Positions 16,663 to 25,175 are shown, numbered from the stretch's first letter. The stretch is DNA of 64,000 nucleotides from Sphaerochaeta sp032144095 (GCF_032144095.1 NZ_JAVSNJ010000005.1:77834-141833), one strand, 5' to 3'. The notes: generated by a model from the sequence alone, not told the origin. Made by a program: numbers and translations.

Positions 16663-17943
16663 ATGGATACCAAGATTTCTGTAGTGGAGCAGGGGGCCAT
16701 CTATCGGGCAGGAGCCCTGTTTGTTGAGGCCTTTGGACACACTCAGGCACTCTTGGTCTCCGATGCGAATACTCTTGGAATTGGTGGCTTTGCCCTTATC
16801 CAGAGCCTCGAGCAGCAAGGAATAGAGGTCAGGCAGTGTTGTTTTGCAGCCCTGCCTCAGGTCTATGCTGACGAGTTCTCCATTGAGCGGGTACGCCTCT
16901 CCCTTTCCCAGGATGCAAGCATCGCTGTAGTCTTAGGGTCGGGGAGCCTCAACGACATCACCAAGCGTGCAAGCTATGAGGTCGACCGCCCCTACATGGT
17001 GGTGGCCACCGCCCCCTCGGTCGATGGGTATACCTCCTACGGTGCAGCTGTCTCCATCAAGGGGTTCAAGCAGACTTTGCCCTGTAATGCCCCCACTTCT
17101 GTGGTTGCCGATACCACCATCCTCTGTTCGTCCCCCATGCCGATGATAGCATCAGGCTTTGGTGATTGCATGGCCAAATTTACAGCTGGTGCCGATTGGA
17201 TCGTTGCAGACGAACTTGGGCTCCACCCGATGCGCCAGGATATCTGGAAGATGGTACAGATTCCCCTGAGGCAGGTATATGCTGCACACAAGGATATTGC
17301 CAACCGCGACCCGAGGTCGGTTGGTCTGTTGTTTGATGCCCTGTCTGCCAGTGGGTTTGCCATGCAGGTCATGCATGATTCCCGCCCTGCCAGTGGGGCT
17401 GAACATCTGGTCAGCCATCTCTGGGAGATGGAGCATCTGCAAAAGGATGGGCTGCCTGTCAGCCATGGGTTCAAGGTAGCGGTAGGGACCCTTGCCATGA
17501 GCTTCCTCTATGAAAGGCTTGTCAGGATGGATTTCTCCTCCATCATGGAAAGGCCGAGCGAAAGCTGGGAAGAGAGAAGGGAGAACATTGAAAAGGTATT
17601 TTCGTTTTCTCCCATCATCCTCGAGCAGGTGCTGCCCATTGCAAAGGTGAAGTTCCTTGAGGGTGATGCCCTAAAGACGCGAAGAAAGGCTATTCTGATA
17701 GCCCTTCCCAAGATATTGAGACGCTGTTCAGTCCAGCTACCCCCCTATGGGGAGCTGAGGCAGGCAATGAAGGAAGTTGGGTGCCCCATTAGCTATGCTG
17801 ACATCAATACGACCAAGGAAGATTTCTTTCGTGCCATCAGGGGAGCCCAGATGATCAGGAACAGGTACACGATCCTCGATCTGCTCTATGAGGCGGGCTT
17901 TTTGGAGGAGATGTTGTTGGCTTTTGATCAGGGGGTGTTTTGA
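16663..17943 (+). CDS. sn-glycerol-1-phosphate dehydrogenase family protein (EgsA/AraM-like)
   Basis: A metal-dependent NAD(P)H dehydrogenase of the iron-alcohol/glycerol dehydrogenase fold, 426 residues. Characteristic blocks are VLGSGSLNDITKR (cofactor), ATAPSVDGYTSYGAAV, SGFGDCMAKFTAGADW and SHGFKVAVGT with metal-ligand Asp and His. Bacterial members (AraM of Bacillus) reduce dihydroxyacetone phosphate to glycerol-1-phosphate. The start ATG has GAGGAG 7 nt upstream. It is monocistronic, divergent from the SGNH gene. A role in an unusual phospholipid or glycoside is possible but cannot be shown here. Confidence 0.85.
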   Translation: MDTKISVVEQGAIYRAGALFVEAFGHTQALLVSDANTLGIGGFALIQSLEQQGIEVRQCCFAALPQVYADEFSIERVRLSLSQDASIAVVLGSGSLNDITKRASYEVDRPYMVVATAPSVDGYTSYGAAVSIKGFKQTLPCNAPTSVVADTTILCSSPMPMIASGFGDCMAKFTAGADWIVADELGLHPMRQDIWKMVQIPLRQVYAAHKDIANRDPRSVGLLFDALSASGFAMQVMHDSRPASGAEHLVSHLWEMEHLQKDGLPVSHGFKVAVGTLAMSFLYERLVRMDFSSIMERPSESWEERRENIEKVFSFSPIILEQVLPIAKVKFLEGDALKTRRKAILIALPKILRRCSVQLPPYGELRQAMKEVGCPISYADINTTKEDFFRAIRGAQMIRNRYTILDLLYEAGFLEEMLLAFDQGVF

Positions 17944-18127
17944 TATGCCAAAGCACACCTGCTGCTAATGTCTGTACAACGTTGTGAAGGGCTACCATAT
18001 TGATGCAATCTTGCCAGGCCCGTATTTCTTCCTCAGTTACCTCAAAACCGGGGAATATCATTTGTGCTGTTTAATCCAGGCTGAGTCTTTACTTTCAAGC
18101 GTTTGGAGATAGAGGGTTTGTAGCATG
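17944..18127. other. Intergenic stretch with a minor minus-strand open frame
   Basis: A minus-strand frame at 17855-18061 (68 codons) starts with a protein-like segment (EVTEEEIRAWQDCINMVALHN) but turns low-quality where it overlaps the end of the dehydrogenase gene, and lacks a clear ribosome site. It could be a decayed gene start. I do not call it a gene. Nothing else was recognised. Confidence 0.25.
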
Positions 18128-18162
18128 AAAAAAACCTTCCATACGGAGTGTATTGGAAGGTT
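18128..18162 (-). terminator. Rho-independent terminator (minus strand)
   Basis: AACCTTCCA (18133-18141) pairs with TGGAAGGTT (18154-18162), with further pairing inside. Read on the minus strand it is followed by a run of seven T. It ends the gene at 18183-18959. Confidence 0.85.
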
Positions 18163-18182
18163 GCATTCTGGACAGGGATTCT

Positions 18183-18959
18183 CTAGCTATCTGTCCCAAA
18201 CACTTCAAGCTGTGTCAACGCAGGGTAGGGTGTCTCATCGCCCTTGATGAGCCTCTCTATCCTGATGCTGGTGATTGTTTTCTTTTCCATCGGAAAGCTC
18301 TGTGGAAGTGGATCCTTCTTCAGGGGACAGACCATCTGTGTGTTGTCGCTGAAGGTGATGGTTGCCTCTTTCCACCAGGAGTCATGTGGCCAGTCGGCCC
18401 GTAGGGTTATCCTCACCAGGTCAACGGTGACAGGGCGTCCGAAATCGACAGTGAGCTCAGCCTTGGGATCCTGGTTGATTCCCCAGCTTGTGTAGGGATA
18501 GCTGCCATGCCTGCTGTTTTCCAGTACGCCGTCAATGGCGTTCCTTGCAGCAAACTGCATCTCGTTTCTGGTCTCCACATTGGCCTGTGCGTGGGGGAAG
18601 ATGCCAAGGGTGTGGTGGTTGTCATAGGGGTTGAGGGCAAGGTTGCGGTAGGAGGCTGCCCTTGTCGACTTGGCCAGGGTCAGGAGGTGGTTTTCACCGG
18701 TGAATGCCTGCTTGGGGAAACAGGTCCTTCGAGAATCCTCGGTCGGAATCTCATAGGTTGCCCGGTCCTTGATGTAGACGGTATGTTTGCCAAGTGCCTC
18801 ATCAAGCTGGATGTCATACAGGCCGGCCTTGTCGACAGTAAGCAGTATATGGTCTCCCGCCTGGTAGGTTGGTGCGTGTACAAGGGCCACTCCATCCCCG
18901 CTTGGATGGCTAGTTCCGAGTATGGTGTGTTCTGCATTGAGCAGCTGAATCTGTAGCAT
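18183..18959 (-). CDS. Protein with F5/8 type C-like (galactose-binding fold) domain
   Basis: An uncharacterised 258-residue protein. The N-terminal half (1-100) is beta-rich with no named motif. The C-terminal half (about 115-258) resembles a discoidin/F5-8C carbohydrate-binding module: NAIDGVLENSRHGSYPYTSWG, ELTVDFGRPVTVDLVRITLRAD, then strands ending QLEVFG. No signal peptide is seen, so a cytoplasmic sugar-related role is possible. I chose ATG at 18959, with AAGGAGG 6 nt upstream, over a longer frame. Function is not established. Confidence 0.7.
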   Translation of the reverse strand: MLQIQLLNAEHTILGTSHPSGDGVALVHAPTYQAGDHILLTVDKAGLYDIQLDEALGKHTVYIKDRATYEIPTEDSRRTCFPKQAFTGENHLLTLAKSTRAASYRNLALNPYDNHHTLGIFPHAQANVETRNEMQFAARNAIDGVLENSRHGSYPYTSWGINQDPKAELTVDFGRPVTVDLVRITLRADWPHDSWWKEATITFSDNTQMVCPLKKDPLPQSFPMEKKTITSIRIERLIKGDETPYPALTQLEVFGTDS

Positions 18960-19034
18960 GATTTGCCTCCTTTGGCCAGTATACCATACTGACTGGCTCT
19001 TGACAGCATACTTGCTATAGCCCATCGTAGGGGT

Positions 19035-19715
19035 ATGAAATTGACTTACATACATCACAGCAGTTTCTGCATTGAGGCAGAAAGGGCAAATATTCTCTTT
19101 GATTACTTCGAAGGGGAGGTCCCTCCCTTTGCAGCTGACAAGCCTCTCTACATCTTCTCGTCCCATCGGCATGGCGATCATTTCTCGGAAAAGGTATTCT
19201 CCTTGGCACCCCATGTAAAGCAGGTCACCTACCTGCTTTCATCGGATATACCGAAAGGGAGGGTTCCTGAAGGGAAACTCAGTCAGGCGCAGTTCCTTGA
19301 CAAGGGGACTACCTCTGTCGTCGATGGCCTTACCATCTCCACCTTCAAGTCCACCGACGAGGGGCTTGCCTTTGTCATAGGGCTGGAAGGCAAGACGATC
19401 TACTATGCGGGGGACCTGAACAACTGGCACTGGGAGGGGGAACCAGACGACTGGAATGCCCAGATGGAAAAAGACTACCTCTCGGAGGTAGCCAAGTTGC
19501 CCACAAGATTTGACCTTGCTTTTGTCCCTGTGGATCCACGGCTTGGCGCGTCGTTTAGCCTAGGAGCTGAACAGTTGCTCTCCCATGCTTCCGTCTCGCT
19601 CCTGGTTCCCATGCACTTCTGGGATGACTTCACCGTCTGCCAGAAACTGCAGGCCAAGACAGATACAAAGGTCCTTTTTATCGAACAGAGAAACCAAACC
19701 TGGAGGATTTCATGA
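19035..19715 (+). CDS. Metallo-beta-lactamase fold hydrolase
   Basis: A 226-residue MBL-fold protein of the compact UlaG/YcfU-like type. The metal site is HRHGDH (about residues 37-42), with the later Asp in YYAGDLNNWHW and a His near the C-terminus (PMHFWDD). Such proteins are phosphodiesterases, lactonases or similar; the substrate is unknown. Its stop overlaps the next start by 4 nt (ATGA), so it is co-translated with the VOC protein. The start follows a GTAGGGG-type ribosome site and an extended -10-like TGCTATAGC at 19013-19021. Confidence 0.82.
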   Translation: MKLTYIHHSSFCIEAERANILFDYFEGEVPPFAADKPLYIFSSHRHGDHFSEKVFSLAPHVKQVTYLLSSDIPKGRVPEGKLSQAQFLDKGTTSVVDGLTISTFKSTDEGLAFVIGLEGKTIYYAGDLNNWHWEGEPDDWNAQMEKDYLSEVAKLPTRFDLAFVPVDPRLGASFSLGAEQLLSHASVSLLVPMHFWDDFTVCQKLQAKTDTKVLFIEQRNQTWRIS

Positions 19716-20086
19716 AATTCGAATTTGCACACAATAACTTCAACGTAACCAACCTTGACGCATCTCTCGCTTTCTACAAGGAGGCCCTTGGCCTTACCGA
19801 GGTGCGACGCAAGGATGCTTCCGACGGATCTTTCACGATCGTCTTCCTTGGTGACGGCACCTCCAAGCACAAGCTGGAGCTTACCTGGCTGAAGAACTGG
19901 GAAAAGGGCGTCTACAACCTTGGAGACAATGAGTTCCACCTGGCCTTGGAGACCGATGACCTTGAGGGTGCCCGGAAGAAACACCGGGAAATGAACTGCA
20001 TCTGCTATGAGAACCATGCAATGGGGATCTATTTCATTGTTGACCCCGATGGCTACTGGATAGAGATCATACCCATCAGAAAGTAA
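19712..20086 (+). CDS. VOC-family protein (glyoxalase I-like)
   Basis: A 124-residue vicinal-oxygen-chelate protein similar in layout to lactoylglutathione lyase: two beta-alpha-beta-beta-beta modules, with metal-ligand candidates His7 (FAHNNFNV), Glu in KLELTW, His in NEFHLALE and Glu in YWIEIIP. This set matches the GloA metal site. It is coupled to the MBL-fold gene, an arrangement that recalls the glyoxalase I/II pair for methylglyoxal removal (inference); the MBL partner is not a canonical GloB. Confidence 0.8.
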   Translation: MKFEFAHNNFNVTNLDASLAFYKEALGLTEVRRKDASDGSFTIVFLGDGTSKHKLELTWLKNWEKGVYNLGDNEFHLALETDDLEGARKKHREMNCICYENHAMGIYFIVDPDGYWIEIIPIRK

Positions 20087-20168
20087 AAGCGATCCAACTG
20101 GCTGGAACACTTTGGGGAAAAGGTCTAGAATGGGGCCATCACATACAATGCATAGGAAGGGCGGTGGG

Positions 20169-21803
20169 ATGGCTAAGAAAGGTACGTTTATTGGCGTGTC
20201 GTTTTTTCACGACCTCAAGAATGAATTTTCTGGATATTCGGCATCTGTTTTTTCAAAAGATCTTCTGGCGGGATTGACCGTGACAGCGGTAGCACTTCCC
20301 CTGGCACTTGCCTTTGGGGTGAGTTCTGGTTTGGATGCAGCCTCAGGGCTCATCACAGCCATCATGGCTGGCTTTGTTGTAGGATCGTTGGCTGGTGCTT
20401 CATTTCAGATTTCAGGACCAACGGGAGCGATGAGTGCAGTACTCGCTGGGTTGGCAGCCTCATATGGACCGGAAGGTGTGTTTTTGGCAGGTATGGTCAG
20501 TGGCCTGATCCTGCTGGTTGCTGCACTGCTCAAGATAGGGGCATTGATTAACTATATTCCTACCCCTGTGATAACAGGCTTTACCAGTGGTATCGGAATC
20601 ATCATTGCCTTGGGCCAGATCGATAGCTTCTTCGGTACCACCTCTTATGGGCATACGTATTTACAGAAACTCTATTCCTATACATCTCTGGGTTTTTCTC
20701 CAAATCTTCCAACCATGTTCTATGGCCTTCTGATCGTAGCATTCATGGTCTTTTGGCCAAGGAGGTGGCGAGGGAAGGTACCCGCTTCCTTGGTTGGCAT
20801 CATCGTATCCCTGGTGCTCCAGATGTTCCTTGACCTGGATGTTGCCGAGGTCGGCCTGATACCCCGTACCATCATGGGAGAGAGCCGCCTACGGTTCTCC
20901 TACATCAACCTGACCAATTTCAAGAATGTCATCTCCCCAGCAATTAGCATTGCTGCCTTGGGTATGATCGAGGGTCTGCTCTGCGGCTCGTCAGGTAGCA
21001 AGATGAAAGGTAGTGGCGAGAAGTTCAAGGCAAACCAGGAACTCATCGCCCAAGGCATAGGGAACACCCTCATTCCATTCTTCGGAGGTATCCCTGCAAC
21101 TGCTGTTATTTCCCGAACCAGTGTGGCTATCAAGAGCGGTGGGCAGACCAGACTGACCAGTGTTATCCATGCATTGGGGCTTCTTGCCTCCATGTTCTTG
21201 CTGGGGCCATACATGAGCCGGATCCCTCTCTCGGCCCTCAGCGGAGTGCTGATGGTAACTGCTTGGAGGATGAATGACTGGCGTGCGATCAGGGAAATTT
21301 TCAGGAAGCGGATTAAGACCTCCATTTCCCAGTTTCTCCTTACCATGATCTCCATCGTGGTATTTGACCTGACGGTTGCCATCATGCTCGGCATCGCCTT
21401 CTCCATGGTTATGTTCGTCATCACCAGCAACAAGATCTCCATTGAAGTGGATGATGCCTCAAGCGAAGTATCCAAGAAATCGGGGAAGACCAAGGTTGTC
21501 TATGTAGATGGATCGCTCTTCTTTGGCTCCCAGGACCTGCTGACCCAGGAAGTTACCACCATGCTCCAGGATGGAATCAGGCGGATCATATTCTCCCTAC
21601 GAGGAGTGCCCAACATCGACCACAGTTCTGTCAACGAGTTTGTCGAGATCGTGAAGATGTGCAGGCAACAAGAGGTACAGGTCTTGTTCTGTGGTGTCCA
21701 GCCTGCAGTGATGCATATGTTCGAGCGTCTTGATTTTGTGGAGTATCTTGGCAGGAACCAGTTTTTCACCAGTGCGGTCATTGCCTTGGAATCCCTTAAC
21801 TGA
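20169..21803 (+). CDS. SulP-family anion transporter with STAS domain
   Basis: A membrane anion transporter or channel (sulfate, bicarbonate or dicarboxylate class), about 544 residues. The SulP core begins DLLAGLTVTAVALPLALAFG, continues with QISGPTGAMSAVLAGLAASYG, and has about 10-12 membrane segments to residue 430. A cytoplasmic STAS domain follows (about 440-540; DGSLFFGSQDLL, NIDHSSVNEFVEIV). I chose ATG at 20169 after AGGAAGGG; TTG 20112 and ATG 20130 and 20148 are in frame upstream. It ends tail-to-tail with the AraC gene, overlapping 8 nt. Substrate unknown. Confidence 0.88.
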   Translation: MAKKGTFIGVSFFHDLKNEFSGYSASVFSKDLLAGLTVTAVALPLALAFGVSSGLDAASGLITAIMAGFVVGSLAGASFQISGPTGAMSAVLAGLAASYGPEGVFLAGMVSGLILLVAALLKIGALINYIPTPVITGFTSGIGIIIALGQIDSFFGTTSYGHTYLQKLYSYTSLGFSPNLPTMFYGLLIVAFMVFWPRRWRGKVPASLVGIIVSLVLQMFLDLDVAEVGLIPRTIMGESRLRFSYINLTNFKNVISPAISIAALGMIEGLLCGSSGSKMKGSGEKFKANQELIAQGIGNTLIPFFGGIPATAVISRTSVAIKSGGQTRLTSVIHALGLLASMFLLGPYMSRIPLSALSGVLMVTAWRMNDWRAIREIFRKRIKTSISQFLLTMISIVVFDLTVAIMLGIAFSMVMFVITSNKISIEVDDASSEVSKKSGKTKVVYVDGSLFFGSQDLLTQEVTTMLQDGIRRIIFSLRGVPNIDHSSVNEFVEIVKMCRQQEVQVLFCGVQPAVMHMFERLDFVEYLGRNQFFTSAVIALESLN

Positions 21804-22659
21804 GCCTGTTGGTAAAGATTTTCTGGTACTCCTTGGGGGTTGTATCCATTATTTTGCGAAATTGCCGGGAAAAGTAGTTCGGGTCTGAAAACCCGGTAGC
21901 CTGGGCGATTTCAGCAATGGATAACCCCCGTTTTTGTATCAGGGTGCATGCGTAGGCAATACGCTTGTGGGTGTGGAATTCAAGGGGAGAAAGCCCTGTT
22001 GCCAGCTTGAAGTAGCGGTTGAGCGTACTTGTGCTCATATGGGCAATTTCGGTCAGTTCCTCGCTGCTAAGGCTCCGGTGCTTGTTCCTGTCCATAAAGG
22101 CTATCACATCCCAAAGCCGGTGAGCCCTCTGGTTGTTCTCCCTGGGTGTCTCGTCGTAGATACGGGAGAGGGTGATGATCAGGTTCAGGAGGCAGGAGTA
22201 GGCGAGGGTTTTCGATCCCGAGCCAAAGCTCTGGTCATCGGCTTCCTTTTCCATCATCTCAAGGATTGGGAGTGTTTCCGACAGTTGGGTAGGATTGAGC
22301 AGGAGGGTGGGTATCTGGCCGCTTGTCATGAACATCGAGTTGAAACCGGGCAGTTCGGAAAGGTCAAGGAAGTTCTTGGCCAGCATGTTCTCCCCAATGA
22401 GGATGTTGTAGAGTGCAAGGCCCTCGATATCCTTGTACCCGTGCTGCATCCCTATCGGGATGAAACAGACACTGCCCTCCCTCAGTTGATACTCCTCATC
22501 CTTGGTGAAATGGAGGCCGGTACCCGCGATGACCAGTACCAGCTCATTGAACTCGTGGCTGTGTAGGCGAAACGGAAGTTCCGGGTCCCGCTTCACTACC
22601 TTGAGCTGTAGCGAGGGTTCATGAAAAAAGGAGCTTTCGGTGAGGATGGTATCTGTCAT
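21796..22659 (-). CDS. AraC-family transcriptional regulator
   Basis: A 287-residue regulator with an N-terminal cupin ligand-binding domain (LHSHEFNELVLVIAG near residue 35) and two C-terminal helix-turn-helix motifs (SSEELTEIAHMSTSTLNRYFKL; then SIAEIAQATGFSDPNYFSRQFRK). This is the layout of sugar-responsive AraC activators such as RhaS. It has no ribosome site; the -10 box ends 6 nt before ATG. The target is unknown; the neighbouring transaldolase-like gene is a candidate. Confidence 0.9.
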   Translation of the reverse strand: MTDTILTESSFFHEPSLQLKVVKRDPELPFRLHSHEFNELVLVIAGTGLHFTKDEEYQLREGSVCFIPIGMQHGYKDIEGLALYNILIGENMLAKNFLDLSELPGFNSMFMTSGQIPTLLLNPTQLSETLPILEMMEKEADDQSFGSGSKTLAYSCLLNLIITLSRIYDETPRENNQRAHRLWDVIAFMDRNKHRSLSSEELTEIAHMSTSTLNRYFKLATGLSPLEFHTHKRIAYACTLIQKRGLSIAEIAQATGFSDPNYFSRQFRKIMDTTPKEYQKIFTNRLS

Positions 22660-22665
22660 GAAAGA

Positions 22666-22694
22666 ATGTTCGGCTATTGCCCCCCTTTTGTCAA
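22666..22694 (-). promoter_or_regulatory. Promoter of the AraC gene (leaderless type)
   Basis: On the minus strand TTGACA (22694-22689), a 17-nt spacer with a G-run, and the weak -10 GAACAT (22671-22666). The ATG at 22659 follows after 6 nt, so there is no room for a ribosome site. Confidence 0.55.
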
Positions 22695-22766
22695 GAATTG
22701 GAAAGGCCTTCGCTTCTTGTCCTCCGTCCCATTGTGTGGCACTATAGCGTAAAGAGGAAAAGTGGT

Positions 22767-23444
22767 ATGCAACTGATGCTTGATAGTGCCAACCTGAAGG
22801 ACCTTGAGAAAGCTATGGAGTTCTACCCCATCAGTGGAGTGACCACCAACCCCCAACAGATCCAGGGCGAGCTCTGCCTCGATTTCTTTGGACACCTCAG
22901 AAGTATCCGTTCCCTGATCGGCCAGGAGAGGTCCTTGCACGTGCAGGTCCTGGGTAGGGATAGCCTTACCATCATCGGGGAGGCCGAAAAACTCTGTTCC
23001 CTGTTGGGTGACGATACCTATATTTCGATCCCGGTGACGGAGGAGGGGCTCACGGCCATCAAAATCCTGACAGCCCGAGGTTTCAACATAACGGCAACAA
23101 CCGTCTTCTCCACCATTCAGGGAATCCTGGCGATGCTCTGTGGTGTCAAATATGTGGCTGTATTCTATGACAGGATGCTCAACAATGACATTGATGCACC
23201 GCGGGTCATCAGGGAACTGAGCAGCTTGCTATGGACCAATACGAGCAACACCCAGGTGCTTGCCGCAAGTTTCAAGAATGTAGCCGAGATTACCACTTCC
23301 TATGCCTGTGGGGCAGGTTGCTGTACGGTTCGTCCTGAGATCCTCTCCACAGGTCTGAGCATGCCTTCGATCCAGAAGGCTGTGGGTGACTTCAGAAAGA
23401 GGTGGGATGAGGTGTATGCGGGAAAGACGATCCTGGACCTGTAG
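22767..23444 (+). CDS. Transaldolase/fructose-6-phosphate aldolase-like protein lacking the catalytic lysine
   Basis: A 225-residue TIM barrel of the FSA/TalC family. The family blocks are present: MLDSANLKDLEKAM with the conserved Asp, SGVTTNPQQI with Asn, the Arg in VFYDRM and VLAASFKN with Ser. However, the strand that carries the Schiff-base Lys in FSA (VVKVPVT) reads YISIPVT, so Ser replaces Lys. Normal aldolase or transaldolase chemistry is therefore doubtful. ATG at 22767 has AGAGGA upstream; an in-frame ATG at 22677 is less likely. Known aldolases in this family need that Lys. Confidence 0.82.
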   Translation: MQLMLDSANLKDLEKAMEFYPISGVTTNPQQIQGELCLDFFGHLRSIRSLIGQERSLHVQVLGRDSLTIIGEAEKLCSLLGDDTYISIPVTEEGLTAIKILTARGFNITATTVFSTIQGILAMLCGVKYVAVFYDRMLNNDIDAPRVIRELSSLLWTNTSNTQVLAASFKNVAEITTSYACGAGCCTVRPEILSTGLSMPSIQKAVGDFRKRWDEVYAGKTILDL

Positions 23445-23448
23445 AGCC

Positions 23449-24249
23449 CTAGAACTTCAGCATCCCCCACCTGTCCATAGGCTCAAAGCCTAGCCGCCTG
23501 TAGATGGCCCCTGCCGTGGGGTTGTCGTAGAAGAGGCAGAGGAAATCAAGTCCCTGTGCAAAGCTATGGGAGCAGACCTTGTTGACCAACAGGGAGGCAT
23601 AGCCTCGACTGCGGTAATCGGGGTGGGTTGCAACCCCTACTACCATTGCCCCTTTTTTGGTGAGGGCTGTGATGGAAGCTGCAGATACCAGGGTGTTGTT
23701 CTCAAACACCCCAAAGCCCACACCCCCGTTCGTGTAGTTGTTGACAACGCCCTCTAGCTTCTCCTTGGGATGCTCGAGAAAGGGTCTCTTGAACTCGTCT
23801 ACCTGCTGGTAGAGCTTCACAATTGCAGGGGCATCTTCAGATGTGAGCATTTTGGTGGGTAGGCTACTCTCGTTTCCCTGCTTGAACGTGGATTTGTTGC
23901 ATCGACAGAGGTAGGTCCCATAGATTTCTATCTGGGGGAAGAAGGGCTGCAGTAGTTTGGCATGCGATTCTTTTGCACTGATGACTATGAGCTTTTCCTG
24001 TCTTGCCAGGAATGCAGCGACAGCCTTGGCATTGAACTGCTCTTTTTTGCTATAGAGGACAAAGTCAGAATAGTATTTGAGCAGGATACAATCCCAGGGC
24101 TCGTCAAACGCATAGAGCGCTACCTCAGAGCTTTCCAGCCCATACAGCTCTAGGTCACTTTGGATGAAGAGGGTCACCTCAGGCTCATCCTTGATATAGT
24201 CGTAGGCCTGGGCCATATCTTTTTTTGTCAACCGTCGCACTGGTATCAT
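23449..24249 (-). CDS. GNAT-family N-acetyltransferase
   Basis: A 266-residue acetyltransferase. The acetyl-CoA site lies in the C-terminal half (VVGVATHPDYRSRGYASLLVNKVC), followed by the typical end AGAIYRRLGFEPMDRWGM. The N-terminal half (1-120) has no named motif, so it is a two-domain GNAT. I chose ATG at 24249, which overlaps the PARG stop by 4 nt (ATGA); the longer open frame lies inside the PARG gene. The coupling suggests a shared function, but the substrate is unknown. It ends convergent to the transaldolase-like gene. Confidence 0.85.
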   Translation of the reverse strand: MIPVRRLTKKDMAQAYDYIKDEPEVTLFIQSDLELYGLESSEVALYAFDEPWDCILLKYYSDFVLYSKKEQFNAKAVAAFLARQEKLIVISAKESHAKLLQPFFPQIEIYGTYLCRCNKSTFKQGNESSLPTKMLTSEDAPAIVKLYQQVDEFKRPFLEHPKEKLEGVVNNYTNGGVGFGVFENNTLVSAASITALTKKGAMVVGVATHPDYRSRGYASLLVNKVCSHSFAQGLDFLCLFYDNPTAGAIYRRLGFEPMDRWGMLKF

Positions 24250-25175
24250 AGCAATCCGTCTTTGAATTGTTTTGCAAAGGGCGCGTAGTTTCCCTCGGGG
24301 TTGTACCACTTGTGGGCGTTGTTGTCGTCCTTTATGGCAAAGATGACCTTGGTGAATGCTGTTCGGTAGGCATCCTCCTTGAGGACCTCGGAAAAAAGAC
24401 GGGCTACCTGGGCCGGTGGATTGCAAAAGGCTCCACACCCTAGGGCGGAGAGTACCAGCACCCGGTGGCCGTGTTTCTTTGCAACCCTGAAAATGGTACG
24501 CATCTTTTCCTTGGTAAGCAGCTGGTCCTTTTCGCCCATCTCATACAACCCCTCGCTGTTTTTTTTCAGATAGGGGTTCTCAATGGCAGCGACGGCGATA
24601 AAACTCACCTTGAAAGGAATGCTCAGAAGGGGGTACCCATCCTCTTCCCTTCCTCTGAATACGGTGACTTCAGGGGAATAGACAGCCCCGTAGGCCTCAT
24701 GCAGGGGGTAGGAGTGTTTGGATCGTGGAATGCCGTAGGCCTTTGAGAACCTGTCATGGAAGCTGTAGAGGGAGAGCAGGTAGTTGGATGAGCGCATCAG
24801 GTGCTCCTCCTGCGCTCCCGCACCCCCTTCAACCCCGCCTCCGGGGGTAGTGGCATTTGCCATATTGAGGACAAGGGGGTTTCCTTTCTCTTCCTGGGCG
24901 GCGGCAAGGCAGTCTGCGTTTACCACAGTGATGGTTGTATTGCACGGGGTGGAGGGGCTATCCTCCAGTTTTTTGGAGTAGAGGATGCTCTCCTTGATAA
25001 GGCGTTTGTCCAAGGGAAGGGCAATAGTCTGTCCACGCTGGCTTATATACTGTTCTGAACGGATATGATCGAGGGTATCGGCAAATACCGAAATCCTGAG
25101 CTGCCTTAAGACGGAGTACTCTCCACTCTCTTTAGCTTGTGAAAAGCGCCGGGTGAACGTTTTGCAGTCCCACAT
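24246..25175 (-). CDS. Bacterial poly(ADP-ribose) glycohydrolase-like protein (TIGR02452/PARG catalytic domain)
   Basis: A 309-residue macro-fold hydrolase predicted to remove ADP-ribose from poly-ADP-ribosylated targets. It carries the PARG catalytic signature GGG-x7-QEE (GGGVEGGAGAQEE), preceded by NMANATTPGGG, and the C-terminal macro block VLVLSALGCGAFCNPP. The length fits bacterial-type PARGs. I chose ATG at 25175 (AGGAG 7 nt upstream); TTG at 25181 sits too close to that site. It is co-translated with the downstream GNAT gene. No ADP-ribosyltransferase is seen in the window. Confidence 0.85.
   Translation of the reverse strand: MWDCKTFTRRFSQAKESGEYSVLRQLRISVFADTLDHIRSEQYISQRGQTIALPLDKRLIKESILYSKKLEDSPSTPCNTTITVVNADCLAAAQEEKGNPLVLNMANATTPGGGVEGGAGAQEEHLMRSSNYLLSLYSFHDRFSKAYGIPRSKHSYPLHEAYGAVYSPEVTVFRGREEDGYPLLSIPFKVSFIAVAAIENPYLKKNSEGLYEMGEKDQLLTKEKMRTIFRVAKKHGHRVLVLSALGCGAFCNPPAQVARLFSEVLKEDAYRTAFTKVIFAIKDDNNAHKWYNPEGNYAPFAKQFKDGLL

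Noticed and set aside
17855..18061. A 68-codon minus-strand frame between the glycerol-1-phosphate dehydrogenase gene and its downstream neighbour
   Set aside because: The first part looks protein-like, but it overlaps the end of the dehydrogenase gene, its C-terminus is low-quality, and there is no ribosome site. It may be a decayed fragment at most.
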